Source: Eurosta solidaginis (Eukaryota > Arthropoda > Insecta > Diptera > Tephritidae). Taken from it: 64,000 bases of DNA. The translations under genes were made by a program, and so were the position numbers. The DNA lies in contig NC_090319.1 of assembly GCF_040869045.1 (NCBI RefSeq), positions 53,664,779 to 53,728,778 of the forward strand, read 5' to 3'. Each line of letters starts with the position of its first letter. Positions within the stretch are counted from its first letter, which is position 1. The notes under the pieces were generated by a model that saw only the letters and a list, made by a program, of their open reading frames with translations, ran no database searches and was not told the DNA's origin. Below, piece by piece: positions 1 through 11,221 of this stretch.

Positions 1-522
1 TCCTGGAAGGGATTGAGCATGCCGCGCGCTACCTGTAAGCTCACTTTGCAAGGAATTTTCCTTACGGAAGCGGGTGTGAGATGGGGCAATATCGAAACCT
101 GCTATCACACTAAGCTCGTGTGGCCTGAATAGGAAGCGAGACGTACAAGAAGTCTCCTTCGTCTTGGAAGGGGGGCATATCTCTGGTGGTTGGACTTATA
201 ACCGGCCACATAGTAATCAGGAAGCATGCACAAGGATTGGGTGCTCCTTATAATGATTACTGCAGGAGGTGCAAAGACGAAGAGATGATACAAACAGTCA
301 AGCATTTTCTGTGCGACTGTGGAAGAAATCTCTGGGATCTCCCTTCTTTGACGATCTTTGTGATATGGCTAAGTTGGAACCTAAGAAAGTCCTGACATTT
401 GCTGAATCGATCTGTTGGTTTGAGTGGGGGAGAGATCCACGTGTATCACAATGGGACCTTTTGGGCCTAAGTGCACTGGTGCTCGCACCGGTGGCCACTC
501 TAACCTAACCTAACCTAACCTA
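1..522 (+). mobile_element. 3' end of an RNase H-type LINE (R1/LOA-like), cut by window edge
   Basis: This is the last part of a non-LTR retrotransposon ORF2 plus its tail. In the + frame around 186-300 a Cys-His cluster reads CRRCKDEEMIQTVKHFLCDC, the zinc-knuckle-like motif found after the RNase H domain of I/R1/LOA-group ORF2 proteins. Upstream sequence from base 1 keeps weak similarity to the same region but has stops and frameshifts. The copy ends in four units of a CCTAA-type tail at 503-522. It is a decayed, 5'-incomplete copy. The exact clade cannot be decided from this much sequence. Confidence 0.7.
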
Positions 523-1714
523 TTTAACCACAGCCTTCTTCAATAATTGCCTATAGATGGGTCTCTTTGCGCGCCTAGCCTAGAGAGTTACAAACATACA
601 AGTGAAGCTAATATAAGCGTGTTAATAAGAATGGAAAATTACACTGAAGAACTCAACCTTGAAACCGGTTTGTCTTCAAATGAAATTTGACAAGAGATTG
701 CGGAAAATCGTTACAATATAATTCAAATTAAAGATCTGATTCCATTTTGCTTTTGAAATTGGCCTGATTTAGAACCAAAAAAAATTATTAAAGACCTTTG
801 CTGGACCCGTTCCTGTTTTTGGAACGGAAAGAATTTGCGCTATAACACTTGTCAAATATTTAAGCATTTAAAGGCACAGAGACCAAAATTGTAGAATCTA
901 CAATGGTTCTGTGTTACTTAGTTGCTTTCGGTCATAGAAAAGTGCAGGGCATATTGTCAACTAAAGCTGTCCACGAACGTACGTACAAAAAAACGTGTCA
1001 GCTCACACGCCCTATCTTAGACTATGTTCAAACAGAAAAATAAATTGAGGCAATTTCGATTTAAATTGAGTGGTGTTCATACAACTCAATTTAGCTTACA
1101 CAATAGTAATTTGATAGCTGGTTGGCTCATCTCTACAGCAACAACATACCTTTGTTCAGACTGTCAAAATGTGCGTGTCGGTATTAGGTGAATGCAAGTG
1201 AATAAAAACATAAAACTTTGAAATTTTTGTGTGTTGTAGAAAATGTGTTCAATGTTTTGGTTTCATTTTGAGTTTTCCGTCTTCTTTTGACAATCTCTAC
1301 TCCAGTGAAATGAATAAAATTAAATCAGCTGATGAGTTGAGCCATGCGTAACTGACGTTTAAATCTACTCAATAAACACACTTTACAAGGTTGCATTTGC
1401 AGTTTGAAACAATTTATTACTTAATTTTTTTTAAATTGGCAATTTATTATTACAATTTATTATATGATAGATTGCGTAATAAATTGCCCAAATGGTATAA
1501 ATTGCCAATTTGGTGTGTGTTTGTACATAGTATTATGAATGTGCAATGTAAACGAAAACTCACCGACGTGCAACGCACGTCCGTACGTAGCACGGAACGT
1601 AGAAGTCAAAACAATTTAATCTTTTTCCGTTCGTTCGTTCACTAGACAGAGGTGCCTAGTAAACTTTTGTGCACTAATTTTTTACCGTTTGCAGTTTTAT
1701 GCAAAAACACCTAA
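523..1714. other. No recognisable gene
   Basis: About 1.2 kb of AT-rich sequence without a convincing coding frame. The one longer frame (1391-1645) is low-complexity and lacks any family motif. An AT-rich stretch at 1400-1520 repeats the words AATTTATTA and AAATTGCC several times. I see no terminal repeats that would define an element. Confidence 0.5.
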
Positions 1715-1718
1715 TTAA

Positions 1719-2614
1719 CCGTCCTGGGGGTCAATTTCCTAACTGTGAAAAACTGAAAAATGTACACTCATTGAAAACTCATTTGCACACACAATTTACA
1801 CTTAAAATTTTCATGCGATTCTGTAAATTATTGTGCACATTGTTTTGCTGAATGAGCGCTGAATGTAAAAGTCTTATGTCAGTGAGAAAATATTCATCAA
1901 ACGCCATGAAAACAAAAAAGTCATTCTACAACAGCGCGTATGAGTTTTGAATGTCACAATAGTGTACACTGGCTGTCAAGAAAACTCACGAAGTTTTTAT
2001 AAGTGAGTTTTTTTGTTCACAGTTTTGCTTTACAGAATCAGAATTCCAAAATTTACAAAATTTCGTGTGTACACTTTAAAACTGACAGTTAGCGAATAGG
2101 GCCCCTGTTCATGAATAATTTTTCTTCTTAGTTCGCATGGCTCGGTACCCGGGTACCACATGGCAGTTCATACGTGAGAACTACTAGTGGTACCTGGGTA
2201 TCCCAGCCATGAGAACTAGTAATAAAAAACTAATTTTAGTAATAAAGAACTAATTTATTAAAAAAACATCTTTATGGAAGTATATTTGAAAAAAGTGTCT
2301 CTCCTTTTTGTAGAAAACTTATTCCCATAGGATACCACACAATTTTAAGTTGTTTCTATTTGTAGATTACGTAAAAACGTGAGAACTACGAGTGGTACCT
2401 GGGTATCCCAGCCATGAGAACTAGTAATAAAAAACTAATTTATTAAAAAAATTATCTTTATGAAATAATATTTAAAAAAATTGTCTCCCCTTTTGTAGAA
2501 AACTTATTCCCATACGATGGCTCAAAATTTTAACTCGTTTGTATTTGTAGATTATTTAAAAATGGCTTTTGAATATGCAAAAGGTACCCGGGTACCCATC
2601 TATGCACAGGACGG
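1719..2614. mobile_element. TTAA-flanked palindromic non-autonomous element (candidate MITE)
   Basis: The two ends are inverted copies of CCGTCCTG, and each is bordered by TTAA (1715-1718 and 2615-2618). A TTAA target duplication is typical of piggyBac and Kolobok DNA transposons, so a non-autonomous relative is inferred. The inside has no coding frame. It holds a direct repeat of about 200 bp (listed separately) and at least four versions of the palindromic word GGTACCYGGGTAYC. A second, imperfect inverted pair (CTAACTGT near 1740 and ACAGTTAG near 2087) may mark an element nested in the left half. The family is not identified. Confidence 0.5.
2173..2563. repeat. Two-unit tandem repeat (~205 bp and ~186 bp)
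   Basis: Both units begin CGTGAGAACTAC and continue through GGTACCTGGGTATCCCAGCC, an AT-rich spacer and GTAGAAAACTTATTCCCATA, ending at GTAGATTA. Unit 1 starts at 2173 and unit 2 at 2378. They differ by scattered substitutions and a short deletion. The repeat lies inside the TTAA-flanked element. Confidence 0.8.
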
Positions 2615-2629
2615 TTAAAGTTTCAAACA

Positions 2630-2812
2630 TCAAAATTTTAGAAACAAGTTTTTTCAATTAGAAGAAAATGTTTCTAAGCGGGGTCGCCCATCTCAGTTCG
2701 GAGTCGACATAAAACAAGTAGGTCCCGTCCCGCCAATTTGTAGGGAAAAATTAAAAGGAGCACGACGCAAGTTGGAAAAGAAGCTCGACCTAAAGTATCT
2801 TCGGATGGAGTC
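2630..2812 (+). mobile_element. Internally deleted copy of the tRNA-derived SINE
   Basis: Matches the body of the SINE at 62205-62515: the GAAACAAGTTTTTTC-like segment, CGGAGTCGACATAAAACAAG, CCGCCAATTTGTAGG and AAAAGGAGCACGACGCAA all align in order. The tRNA-like head is missing, and the segment between GTTTCTAAGCGGGGTCGCC and the CGGAGTCG block is deleted compared with the other copy. Confidence 0.7.
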
Positions 2813-3170
2813 AAAGTTAAGATCGCAACTAGAGGTGGCGCAAGGGTGTCCAAATGGCGGACGAGGCGATATACGGGTACACCCATGGTTCCAAAGTAGT
2901 GGAAAGAGTAGGGTCTGCGGTATACTGTGCTGATCCATAAATAAATAGATCCTGCAAGCTGTCAGATCATTGTACCGTTTTCAGGCCGTAACCAAAGCAG
3001 TAGAAACACTGGAAGATAGCTTAAACTGCTGCCTTGTCAACTTTTGTATTGACAGTCAAGCACCAATTAAGGCAATAATCTCACATAGCACAGCATCTAA
3101 AAATGTGCTAGAGTGTAAGCAATCCCAGGTAAGAATGGGGCAGGGAGAAGCATACAGTGCCACATGAGGG
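2813..3170 (+). mobile_element. LINE-alpha fragment: RNase H region
   Basis: Aligns with the minus-strand copy at 62669-63737 across the RNase H domain. The sequence encodes a degenerate form of the YTDGSK motif (about 2875-2895), then the AVYCADP-like and VTKAVETLE-like stretches. Stops and a changed aspartate codon show it is dead. It directly follows the SINE fragment and ends in the segment equivalent to the WVPGH region. Confidence 0.75.
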
Positions 3171-3856
3171 CTAAATTTTTTCCAGAAAAGAAAACGCTAA
3201 ACTGGGAAAAATTGTTCGATATATGTATAAGGACCACCCTCATGTAGATATGAATGTGTAATTTTAATGACTTGAATAGAATGGACCCGATCGGACAGTA
3301 ATCAAATCACCGACTGCTTCCGATTGATCAATTAACAGATTAGTCGTTCATCCTATTATTGGTTTGCTTTCATTAAACATGAATAAATTTGAACAAATGA
3401 CAGGTGGCCTTATTTGACTTTCTACACGAGTTAATACTATTAAAAGCTTATTATGGCAGATGGTTATACATATGTAAGCAACTTGAGCGTACTCGTATGT
3501 TTATATGTATCTCTATTAGAATTGTATTTACATATTTGGTATGATTAACCATTTAGGCAATGCTTCATAATAGAGATACTTTGCATGCAAAGAAGGTTTT
3601 CAATAAAATTGCTCAAATGGACTTAAAGCTTTAATGGGTAACATAACTTATTCTTATTCACGGGCTTATTCACTTATTCTTACACGGGCTTATTTAGTGT
3701 AGTGATGTACAGTGCGGAGTTTATAAAAACCTGGTACTGCCAAAACGTGTTCCATAGTGAGCCGGTTATTTAATTAACACACCTATCACCAAATTAAAAT
3801 TATTTTCATACTCAGCGTAATTTACACCCAGAGTGTATTAACTTTGATTGGATAAC
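3171..3856. other. No recognisable gene
   Basis: AT-rich sequence with no coding frame, terminal repeat or match to the other families in the window. Confidence 0.5.
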
Positions 3857-4270
3857 GGTTGGTTGTACAGGTATAAAGGAATCGAGATAGGTATAGACTC
3901 CCACATATCAAAGTAATCAGTATGTATCGAAAAAAAATTGATTAGGCCATGTCCGTCCGTTTACACGATAACTTGAGTATTGAGATATCTTCACCAAATA
4001 CAGTATACGTGCTTATACGGACCCAGAATAGATTGGTATTGAAAATGAGCGAAATCGAACTATAACCACGCCCACTTTTTCGAAATCTAGAATTTATAAA
4101 AATGGAAATAATGATATAATTCAAAAACGAATACCGATACGCTAATGAAATTTGGTAGTTGGATTGGTTTTATGACGTAAAACATAAATTTAAAAAAAAT
4201 GTTGGAATATGGGCGTGGCACCACCCACATTTAGAAGAAGAAAAGTTTAGCTTATCAAATCAATTTGCTG
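3857..4270 (+). mobile_element. Rep-A, 5' end
   Basis: Starts GGTTGGTTGTACAGGTATAA, the same start as the copy at 32543. It follows the same order of blocks: GAATCGAGATAG, GCCATGTCCGTCCG, ATAACTTGAG, ACCACGCCCACTTTTTCGA and GGGCGTGGCACC. Non-coding. From about 4270 to 4890 the sequence keeps the Rep-A style but I cannot align it confidently. Confidence 0.7.
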
Positions 4271-4894
4271 AACGCGTTAACAAAAGAATAAAATTTTGAA
4301 ACGTAGAATTTCGTACTTCGAACTTCGTAAGCCGATATCTATTTTTTGGAGGCTAAGTTCGAAAAACGGAGATAGTACTTTGTTTACTTAAGCCTCAATC
4401 TCTACAAAAAAGTGGGTTTTGTCCAATACCTAGAAAAAAAGTTGATTTTGTCGCATAGCGTTTTTATTATAAATACGAAAGAACAGGTTTGACTCACTTA
4501 TTTACTTTGACTTCCGCTATTCATGATATTTGGCATATCTTTATTAACTTTTCAATGCAAACCCTGCAATTTTTCCTTCAAAAATATCATGAGTTTCAGG
4601 TCTAAGTATAATAAGAATCGCCTGATCATAGCTTAAAAGGACATTAAACGGAAATGTGAAGCTTCTCAAGGCCAAAATAACGACATATCAATTTTAAAAA
4701 TCGGACGTCATATAACCAAGTTACAACGAAAAAACACTTTCGGCTGTATTTCGAAGGATCAAAAAAAATTAAAAAAAAAATGTTCCGAAACCCTCTCAAC
4801 ATAATCTTCAAATTTAGGGGCGGACATTGGCAACTTTTTTTTTGTATGGGGACCAACCCATTCTAATGTACATATATGGCTGCAACGAAGCATG
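4271..4894. other. Unassigned stretch, possibly degenerate Rep-A
   Basis: No coding frame with a family motif. Words such as GGGCGGACATTGGCAAC and the general composition resemble Rep-A interiors, but no block aligns cleanly. Confidence 0.35.
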
Positions 4895-5172
4895 AAGTTC
4901 GCGAAGTTACTAGACCTTAGGAGAAATGGCTGGACAAGCCAACCGAGAGTATAAAAGCAGCGAAAGCTGACTAGTCTGTAATCAGTATGATTTAAACACG
5001 CTATCAGTTGCGAAGTGAAGTTTCATTGTGAAGAATAATTGTATTACTCTCAACGTATTCTAATAAAGACCATTTAGCAATACAGAATATTGGAGTGATT
5101 TATTCAACAGTTTAGCGATTCGAACGTTAGCAGAAGGTGGCCAATAAGCAGAATTTCCCTAAATTCGTTACA
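4895..5172 (+). mobile_element. Partial Ty3/gypsy-type LTR (3' part)
   Basis: Holds the 3' half of the LTR family seen complete at 22710-23172. It has GAGTATAAAAGCAGCGAAAG (TATA box and start region), AATAAAGACCATTTAGCAAT (poly-A signal), CAGTTTAGCGATTCGAACG and the terminal ATTCGTTACA. The first ~180 bases of the LTR are missing or unrecognisable. Confidence 0.75.
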
Positions 5173-5189
5173 CTATATATTTGGAAAAA

Positions 5190-5470
5190 AAGAGCTTTAT
5201 ATCAGTGGTGTTTCATTTCCCGAATGGAACTATAACAAGAAAAAGCAAAAAAATAAATTTTTTTAAATGGGCGTTTTTCTATGTTTCGGAAGCCATCAAT
5301 CGAAGGAAAATTAACGGATCGTATTAAAATTGGGTGCACATAATTTCCTCAAAGTAGGAAATGTTTTTAGTAAATCTGGACGGGGTTGGTTAAAGACCAC
5401 GTCCACTTTTATATATAAAGGATGTTTAAAAGCGTCGAAAACTAGAATAATAAGCTATATCTTATCTTAT
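5190..5470 (+). mobile_element. Rep-A-like interior piece
   Basis: Non-coding, with Rep-A-style words such as GGGGTTGGTTAAAGACCACG followed by a CCACTTTTA stretch. It is broken at 5471 by an LTR, and Rep-A sequence resumes at 5986, so the LTR sits inside an older Rep-A copy. Confidence 0.45.
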
Positions 5471-5985
5471 TGTAACGAATTTTGGGAAACTCCGCTTATT
5501 TGAAACCTTCTGCTAACGTTCGAATCGCTAAACTGTTGAATAAATCACTCCAATATTCTGTATTGCTGAATGGTCTTTATTAGACTACTTTGGAAGTAGT
5601 ACAATTATACTTCACAACCAATAGCGTGCTTAAATTCAAACTGATTCGTTATTACTCAGCTTACGCTGCTTTTATACTCTCCGTATCCTCGTTAAACCAT
5701 TTCTTCTAAAGTCTATTAATTTCCCGAACAGTTGTAGTTCATACTTGGTTAGTTACCAGCTATATGAGTACATGTATTATTTGTAGTTTATAGCCATATG
5801 CGTGTGTATGTGTGAGTAACTACTTCGGCTGATGACTACATCTGTGTGTGTGAGATAGCTCTTCGTCGCCTTCTGCATAAGTGTTGCTAGCTTTAATGTG
5901 TACACGTACATAAGAGTGGCTGGTTCATGGTTTTGTTGTTGCGTGATTATTTACTAACAGCTTAGTGATGCTAATATTCGTCACA
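5471..5985 (-). mobile_element. Solo LTR, same family as 22710-23172
   Basis: On the minus strand it starts TGTGACGAATATTAGC and ends TTCGTTACA, 515 bp, with the TATA region (plus-strand TTTTATACTCTC near 5672) and the poly-A signal region in the expected order. No internal retroelement sequence flanks it on either side. The flanking four bases are TTAT and GTAT, one mismatch from a 4-bp target duplication, so a solo LTR inserted into Rep-A is likely. Confidence 0.75.
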
Positions 5986-6230
5986 GTATTAATGATATTC
6001 CACTTACCAAGTTTTATTGTAATAGGAAATCGGGAGACATTTTTTAATGGGTGGTGCCACGCCCGTATTCCGATCAAGCATTACATAACATTTGTAGAGC
6101 CCAAAATAAAAGAAATCCCTTGTAACGAAATTTCGAAAAAGTAATTTACCTGAAATGAACTGTACAATTGAAACTCACGCTGAGTATATAATGTTCGGTT
6201 ACACCCGAACTTAGACACCCTTACTTGTTC
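5986..6230 (+). mobile_element. Rep-A, 3' end
   Basis: Contains GGGTGGTGCCACGCCC and ends with the diagnostic hairpin GTTCGG-TTACAC-CCGAAC followed by CTTACTTGTTC, as at 34200-34262 and 48840-48895. Together with 3857-4270 it may be one Rep-A copy broken up by two LTRs. Confidence 0.75.
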
Positions 6231-6449
6231 AAACTGACGTAAAATTTTTGTTCGAACAATACAGTGTTCACGAGGTCTCTTATGCGTCGTATCAATCAAA
6301 TTTAGTATTGAAAACTATGTAAATAATTTAAAAGTTAAGGCTTTACAACAAATACGAACTCTTGTGAAATGCTTAATTTTGTATTAGCTAATTCATTTTT
6401 TTAACTATTCTGTCCAATTTATTGTTGAAAAATTGTCCAGAGTGGTAAA

Positions 6450-6527
6450 GAAAAGTTATTTCCCATTATTTTTTTAAATACCTTATTTTTGTAGGTATTT
6501 CACAAAATTTTGGTGGAAATAACTTTC
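6450..6527. repeat. Short hairpin-forming inverted repeat
   Basis: Arms GAAAAGTTATTTCC (6450-6463) and GGAAATAACTTTCC (6514-6527), with inner arms AAATACC and GGTATTT, give an almost continuous imperfect stem of about 80 bases. It may be a very small MITE. No target duplication was identified. Confidence 0.45.
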
Positions 6528-6540
6528 CTATGCAGTAAGT

Positions 6541-7105
6541 TGGGGAAGCTCAACGTAGAGAAGAGAGTGGAGAAGGCATCGGCGGCACTTTATGCATGTG
6601 AAAGAATGCTGGGATGTAAGTAGGATTTATCGTCCCCGAAACCCTGAAAACAACCATGACGGCTGCACTGTATGCCATTGGGCACATTCCACCCGTAGAA
6701 CTGTACATAGCGCTAACAACCGCAAAGAGACTCAATGACTTGGGGTAGCTTCAGCGCAGACCATACGGTTATAGTAGTATAGCTTCATCGAATATTGAAC
6801 GAGGTGTAAGGTTGTAAGGTTGGCGTGTAGGCCACTGGTTCTAAATTAATTAAAGTAGTAGGGTCTGCGATATATCGCGCTGATCTGGAAACAAACAGAT
6901 CATACAAGCTGCCAGATCACTGTAGTGTTTTTCAGGTGGAAGTAGTAGCCGTGACTAAAGTAGTAAAAACACGATAGGAAAACAGCTTAAACTAGCCGCG
7001 TCATGTATTCATAGGATAGGTTCTACAAAGCTTCTAGTATTCGGGAAGAGAACGGAGCTATTTTATAACATAGGTCCTGGCTTATGATAGGGTTTTTCAG
7101 TTTGA
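6541..7105 (+). mobile_element. LINE-alpha fragment: RT end, RNase H and 3' end joined by deletions
   Basis: Begins with the RT thumb region (short stretches such as AALYAIGHIPPVELY can be read around 6660-6710). It then jumps to the degenerate RNase H start (SKLIKVVGS-like, ~6840) and then to the LINE end, with the block GGAGCTATTTTATAACATAG also seen in copies at 21740 and 53840. Frames are broken and large parts are deleted. Confidence 0.75.
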
Positions 7106-7427
7106 TCGCTTGGCAAAGTTCTGGCAACACTCTGGACTCGTTCAGTCTTTTATAGTTGTTGCGGCCCTGCTGACCTCAGTTCCTTTACGCCACCTTTTAG
7201 GTTCTTACAAGTGTTCTATTGAGTTGCGTAAAGTACCCGACTCTCCGGATTCGGTTCCTCGCTGCTCAGCATCGCTAAATAGGTGAGCTTCACCGTTATG
7301 CCATAAGATTTTTTTCGCTTTCTCACTATAAAGTATTTATTTGTTCTACGCAAACAGTAATAAAGAGATTATATACATTTTCCCTCATTATAAGTGAAAA
7401 CCTGTACAGAATGCGTATGTATGTATA
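7106..7427. other. No recognisable gene
   Basis: Residual LINE-alpha 3' sequence may run to about 7150. The rest shows no coding frame and no repeat shared with the window. Confidence 0.4.
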
Positions 7428-7863
7428 TTAGGGTCAGTCGATTTGTATTGACGAAAGTTAACCGATATCGCGCCATCGATTTTTCGGTAGGATTTGGGCT
7501 CAGGAAAAAAGTTCCACTACGCATACCCAAAAAAATAATTTTCGAGCCTGCGAAATTTCCTACTACTAAACAAATTTTCATATGTATACCCTGTCCGACT
7601 CAAAAATGTCCGCTAAAATCGTTGTAGATAACAGTTTTTTGAAAAAAGAAAATATACATGAAAATTTAACAATCAAATGAGAATTTTTTTTGTAGGTCAT
7701 GAAAAAAACCTTAAAATTCAAAGTCGAAAAAAAGTCAAAAAATGAAACTTCGCAGGCTCCAAAATTACTTTTTAGGGTATGCGTAGTGGAACTTTTTTCT
7801 TGAGCCCAAATCCTATCGAAAATTCGATGGCGCGATATCGGTTAATAAATCGACCCAGTCAAA
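7428..7863. mobile_element. FB fold-back repeat, copy 1
   Basis: Two inverted arms of roughly 140-150 bp: the left arm starts TTAGGGTCAGTCGATTTG and passes through CGATATCGCGCCATCGAT and CACTACGCATACCC. The right arm is the reverse complement and ends AAATCGACCCAGTC. The centre is short and AT-rich. No coding capacity. Related copies are at 36290, 39749 and 63869. Confidence 0.8.
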
Positions 7864-8427
7864 TGTATATATTAACATTTAAATTTCTGTAAGCCAAATA
7901 TTCAAATGTTAAGAGAGCTGTTTACATATTCACCTTCTCCTTTTTCATTTATCGACAATATGTGAATTGTTAGCTGAACTGGCGCATAATTATTGGACAT
8001 AGTCTAAAGTTTACTAAAACTTGGTATTCATATCGAAAGAAATGAAAAATTGCATACAAAAAACACTCAATTTGTGGTTCAACTAGTATCCACCTCCCAA
8101 GGAAACTACACTATTTGCTACCTTTTCTAACGATTTTTTTTAGCAAACGTGCACAGGGGATCTCTGGTTTCAGCAAAATATAGATGTGCGTCTCATTATT
8201 TATTGATTAATGTGTTCTTTTTCTCTTGATGAGTGTATTCTCTTTTACTAAAGCGCATTTTTAATTTGGATATATTAAATTGTTGGCCACTATTGTTTCA
8301 CATGGAATACTTTTTGGCGCGCTCAACAGAACTGTTTGCCACATCATGGGTTTTTTGTTATTATTATCAGAAAGAATAAAAAAATGTTTAGACAACTTCT
8401 ATATCTGCTTGTAGTGACATATATCAA
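7864..8427. other. No recognisable gene
   Basis: AT-rich non-coding sequence with no match to other families here. Confidence 0.45.
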
Positions 8428-8511
8428 AGGCTGCTGAATTCCAAAACTCATCAGCAACCTTTGGGTCCCGTTGTTCTAACCATTCGGCTATCACAGCGCT
8501 ACGACATCTGT
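8428..8511 (-). repeat. tRNA-like segment (possible SINE head)
   Basis: Read on the minus strand it has an A-box-like TAGCCGAATGGTTAGA, a possible variable arm and a B-box-like GTTTTGGAATTC, in the layout of a Ser/Leu-type tRNA. The clover-leaf arms are poor, so I take it as a degraded tRNA-derived repeat and not as a working tRNA gene. Confidence 0.3.
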
Positions 8512-8844
8512 CGATTGTGAACGTTGGATTTGTTTGTATGACAATCACGTCAGAGTGCATTTATTACACCTTTTTATCTTTTGCTTCTAAATATATTCAC
8601 AATTTTGTTATAGTTTTCTTGTCCTATTAATTTCCAAGCCGTGAATTCTAAGCGACAACTGTTTTGATAGCATCGCATTTATTGCATTTTGTGAACGCGC
8701 TTCCGGTGTTAACTTTAATAACAATATTTTTTGGTTGATTTGATAGCGGCAAATCCCACTGTTTATTTTAATTTATTGCTAATGATATTAGAGATAAAAA
8801 AGGTGTGTTTTAAAAAAATGAAATTACTAATTTGAAAAAATGGA

Positions 8845-9375
8845 ACATTATCACGAAGTTGCGAATGTGTATCTGGGAGGCTTGTTATACGAAAACTCGG
8901 AGTTGTCTGTATATGGTCCCAAGACTCAACTTTTATCTATGTAAACCAGGGACGGAAAATAATACTTTTTTTTCCGAGTCGAAAAAGTCCTGGTAAAAAA
9001 ATGGTTCTAGGTGAAAATGTTTGAGTTCCCAGGTATCCCTATAGCAATATCATGTCGAATCATGCATCCTTTTTATTTTTCGATCTTTTTCCATAAAAGT
9101 CCACATATAAAAGTAAAATCTGTATTTTTATTTTTTGAGTCCGATAGAACTAGGAATAACAGTTTCAGCCCCTGATGTATACTAAGCGTTAAGGCTCATT
9201 GAGCAGAGAAAGGTGGATGGTGTAAAAGTATATAGCGGCAAAGATTTTAAAGCAACGTTTCTTCAACAAATCAGAGCTTAAAGATTTACCTGATGACAAA
9301 AATAAACTTTAACTTATAAGAAATTTATTTTAAATAGCTCTTGCTAACACTGGAAACGTGAAATACTCCCTGCCT
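8845..9375 (+). repeat. Rep-C, copy 1
   Basis: Non-coding repeat shared with 34490-34650 and 34830-35110. Shared blocks include TATCACGAAGTT, AGGCTTGTTATACGAAAACTC, TATCTATGTA, GTATATAGCGGCAAAGATTT and ATTTACCTGATGACAAAAA. No coding frame and no clear terminal repeats. Confidence 0.65.
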
Positions 9376-9394
9376 TGTGATCAAACCACAGATA

Positions 9395-9710
9395 CATTCT
9401 GAATTTCTCTATCTATACACTTGCCTCTCCCCTGTCTCACCCTCTTCTTCCACTCTTATTTCTAGTCCCTTCTGCGTTTTTCTTGCTCATGCCCTTATCT
9501 AAGTCTAACTCTCTCCTAATCTTATCCTTATGTTATTCTTACTCTTCCTGTTAACCTCTTTCCTATTTTTTCTAAAACCATTACTCTCCCTTTTTTCCTC
9601 TTGTTTCCTTTACTTTTCCGAATTGCCTCTGGCTTTTTCTCTACTTTCCCTTCTGAATTTACTTTATTTCTTATTTTCTCCTTTCTATTTTATTTTTTAG
9701 TGTGGAGATA
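9395..9710. repeat. Pyrimidine-rich tract
   Basis: About 300 bases almost purely C and T on the plus strand, without a regular unit. A similar tract follows the Rep-C copy at 34660-34735, so it probably belongs to Rep-C. Confidence 0.6.
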
Positions 9711-10119
9711 TATTCATGACCGGATTATGAGGGCCGTTGTTGTTGTACTACTAACTTCAGCTGTATGATTTTATTGCATCAGGCTCTAAATCAATAACAA
9801 GATTACCTCGGTTTTGACGTTGGAGGCGATAATAATTTTGGAAAGAATTACATTTTTTCAATCTCTGTGTCTGCATGTGTAAGCATATCAAATTTTCTAT
9901 AAAATTATATTTTGACTTTTGGTCTAACGAATGCAGTTAGGGTTGGATTAAGGATATGGGGGCCTCTGGTATAGTTCATGAGTGGCTACTATAATAATTT
10001 TTTTTGCTTTTTTTGACTTCTACTTCTCGTTTGGAAAATAAAAATAATTGTTCCACTTTTCAATTTCGCTCGGAAAATAAAACTTGTAAAAGTTATAAGA
10101 ACTCTCTGAATCAGGCGTT
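9711..10119. other. No recognisable gene
   Basis: Contains a GTTGTTGTTG stretch at about 9736 that resembles the end of LINE-beta, but nothing else from that element follows. No coding frame is supported. Confidence 0.4.
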
Positions 10120-10505
10120 TCGGGATGTACATGCCTGGACATCTGGAGGTAGGAAATATGAGCTCCCTAATTGAACTAATCCTAAGCTTGGAGGGGTAAC
10201 TCTTCAAGAAAAGTACAGCACAAAATATCTAGAAGTCATATTAGGTACTACATTGTCTTCGAAATTCCATATGGAATACAGCGCGAAGAAAGCCTTCGCG
10301 GCACTGTGTGCATGCAAGAGGATGCTAGAATTGTCCAATAGGTTATTAACAGCAATTGTCAAACTCTCTCTAATAGGTTATTAACAGCAATTGTCAAGTC
10401 CATACTTTACTATGCGGTCCTTGTTGGTCCTTGCGGGTGGACAGCCGCCCAAAAAAGTGCTTATACAAAAACATTAGAGAGAGGGTATGCAGGTTATCAA
10501 TTATA
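10120..10505 (+). mobile_element. LINE-alpha fragment: RT palm/thumb part
   Basis: The + strand reads LGGVTLQEKYSTKYLEV-like sequence (about 10170-10240) and AFAALCACKRML (about 10290-10325), matching the part of LINE RT after the YADD box. A stretch of 26 bases starting TAATAGGTTATTAACAGC is duplicated in tandem at about 10337-10398. Stops and frameshifts follow. Confidence 0.7.
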
Positions 10506-10870
10506 CAAGTTTACAAATTCAGTTCAACTTTTGGATCTGAGCAGATAATAACGATTCTTAACTATATTTGATATGCTGCATTCAGTTTTTTAAGATTGAT
10601 TCTAGTTTCCGATTTCTGGCATGATAGCACCATTGTGCTCTTATAGCAGCTTTTAAATAGTGGCACTGCTTGATAAGTCATTTCAACTGTAACTGTAAAG
10701 TAATAAAAGTGATTAGAGCAAATAAAAATGCAGAGACAGTGTTGCAAAGTTGATTCAAAGTGTTTTTGTTACGTTTGTGGTTGTTATATGATTAAAAAAA
10801 AGTGGCAAAATAATAACAAATGCGCTCAAAGATGCGTATCTGCACTACTTTGGTTTCAGAGTAGCAGACA
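10506..10870. other. No recognisable gene
   Basis: AT-rich sequence next to the 3' end of LINE-beta. No supported feature. Confidence 0.45.
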
Positions 10871-11221
10871 GTTGTTGTTGTTGTTGCTGTTGTTGTAGCA
10901 ATGCTCGCCCCACCTAATAGCCGCGACCGATCACAAATTGTCATCAATATCCTCTAACGGGAGTCCAAGGAAACTTGCCGTTTCAACAGGGGTGGACCAT
11001 AAGGAAAGGGGTGTTAGAGGCGTTGGTTCCACATTACAATTAAAGAGATGGTTGGTGTCATGTGGGGACACATTGCAAGCGGGGCATACATTTTGTATGT
11101 CGTGGTTGATTCTGGATAGGTAAGAGTTTAACCTGTTACAGTATCCAGAACGAAGTTGAGCAAGAGTGACACGCGTTTCCCTGGGGAGTATGCGTTCCTC
11201 TTCCGCGAGTTTTGGATACTT

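Noticed and set aside
503..522. CCTAA-type repeat that resembles the insect telomere sequence
   Set aside because: It is the 3' tail of a LINE fragment; similar one- or two-unit tails close other LINE-alpha-type copies (26515, 53975), and flies are known to lack this telomere repeat.
1391..1645. 84-codon open frame
   Set aside because: Low-complexity AT-rich sequence, no motif, no splice context.
8428..8511. Functional tRNA gene
   Set aside because: A- and B-box-like words are present but the acceptor and anticodon arms do not pair well; kept only as a tRNA-like repeat.
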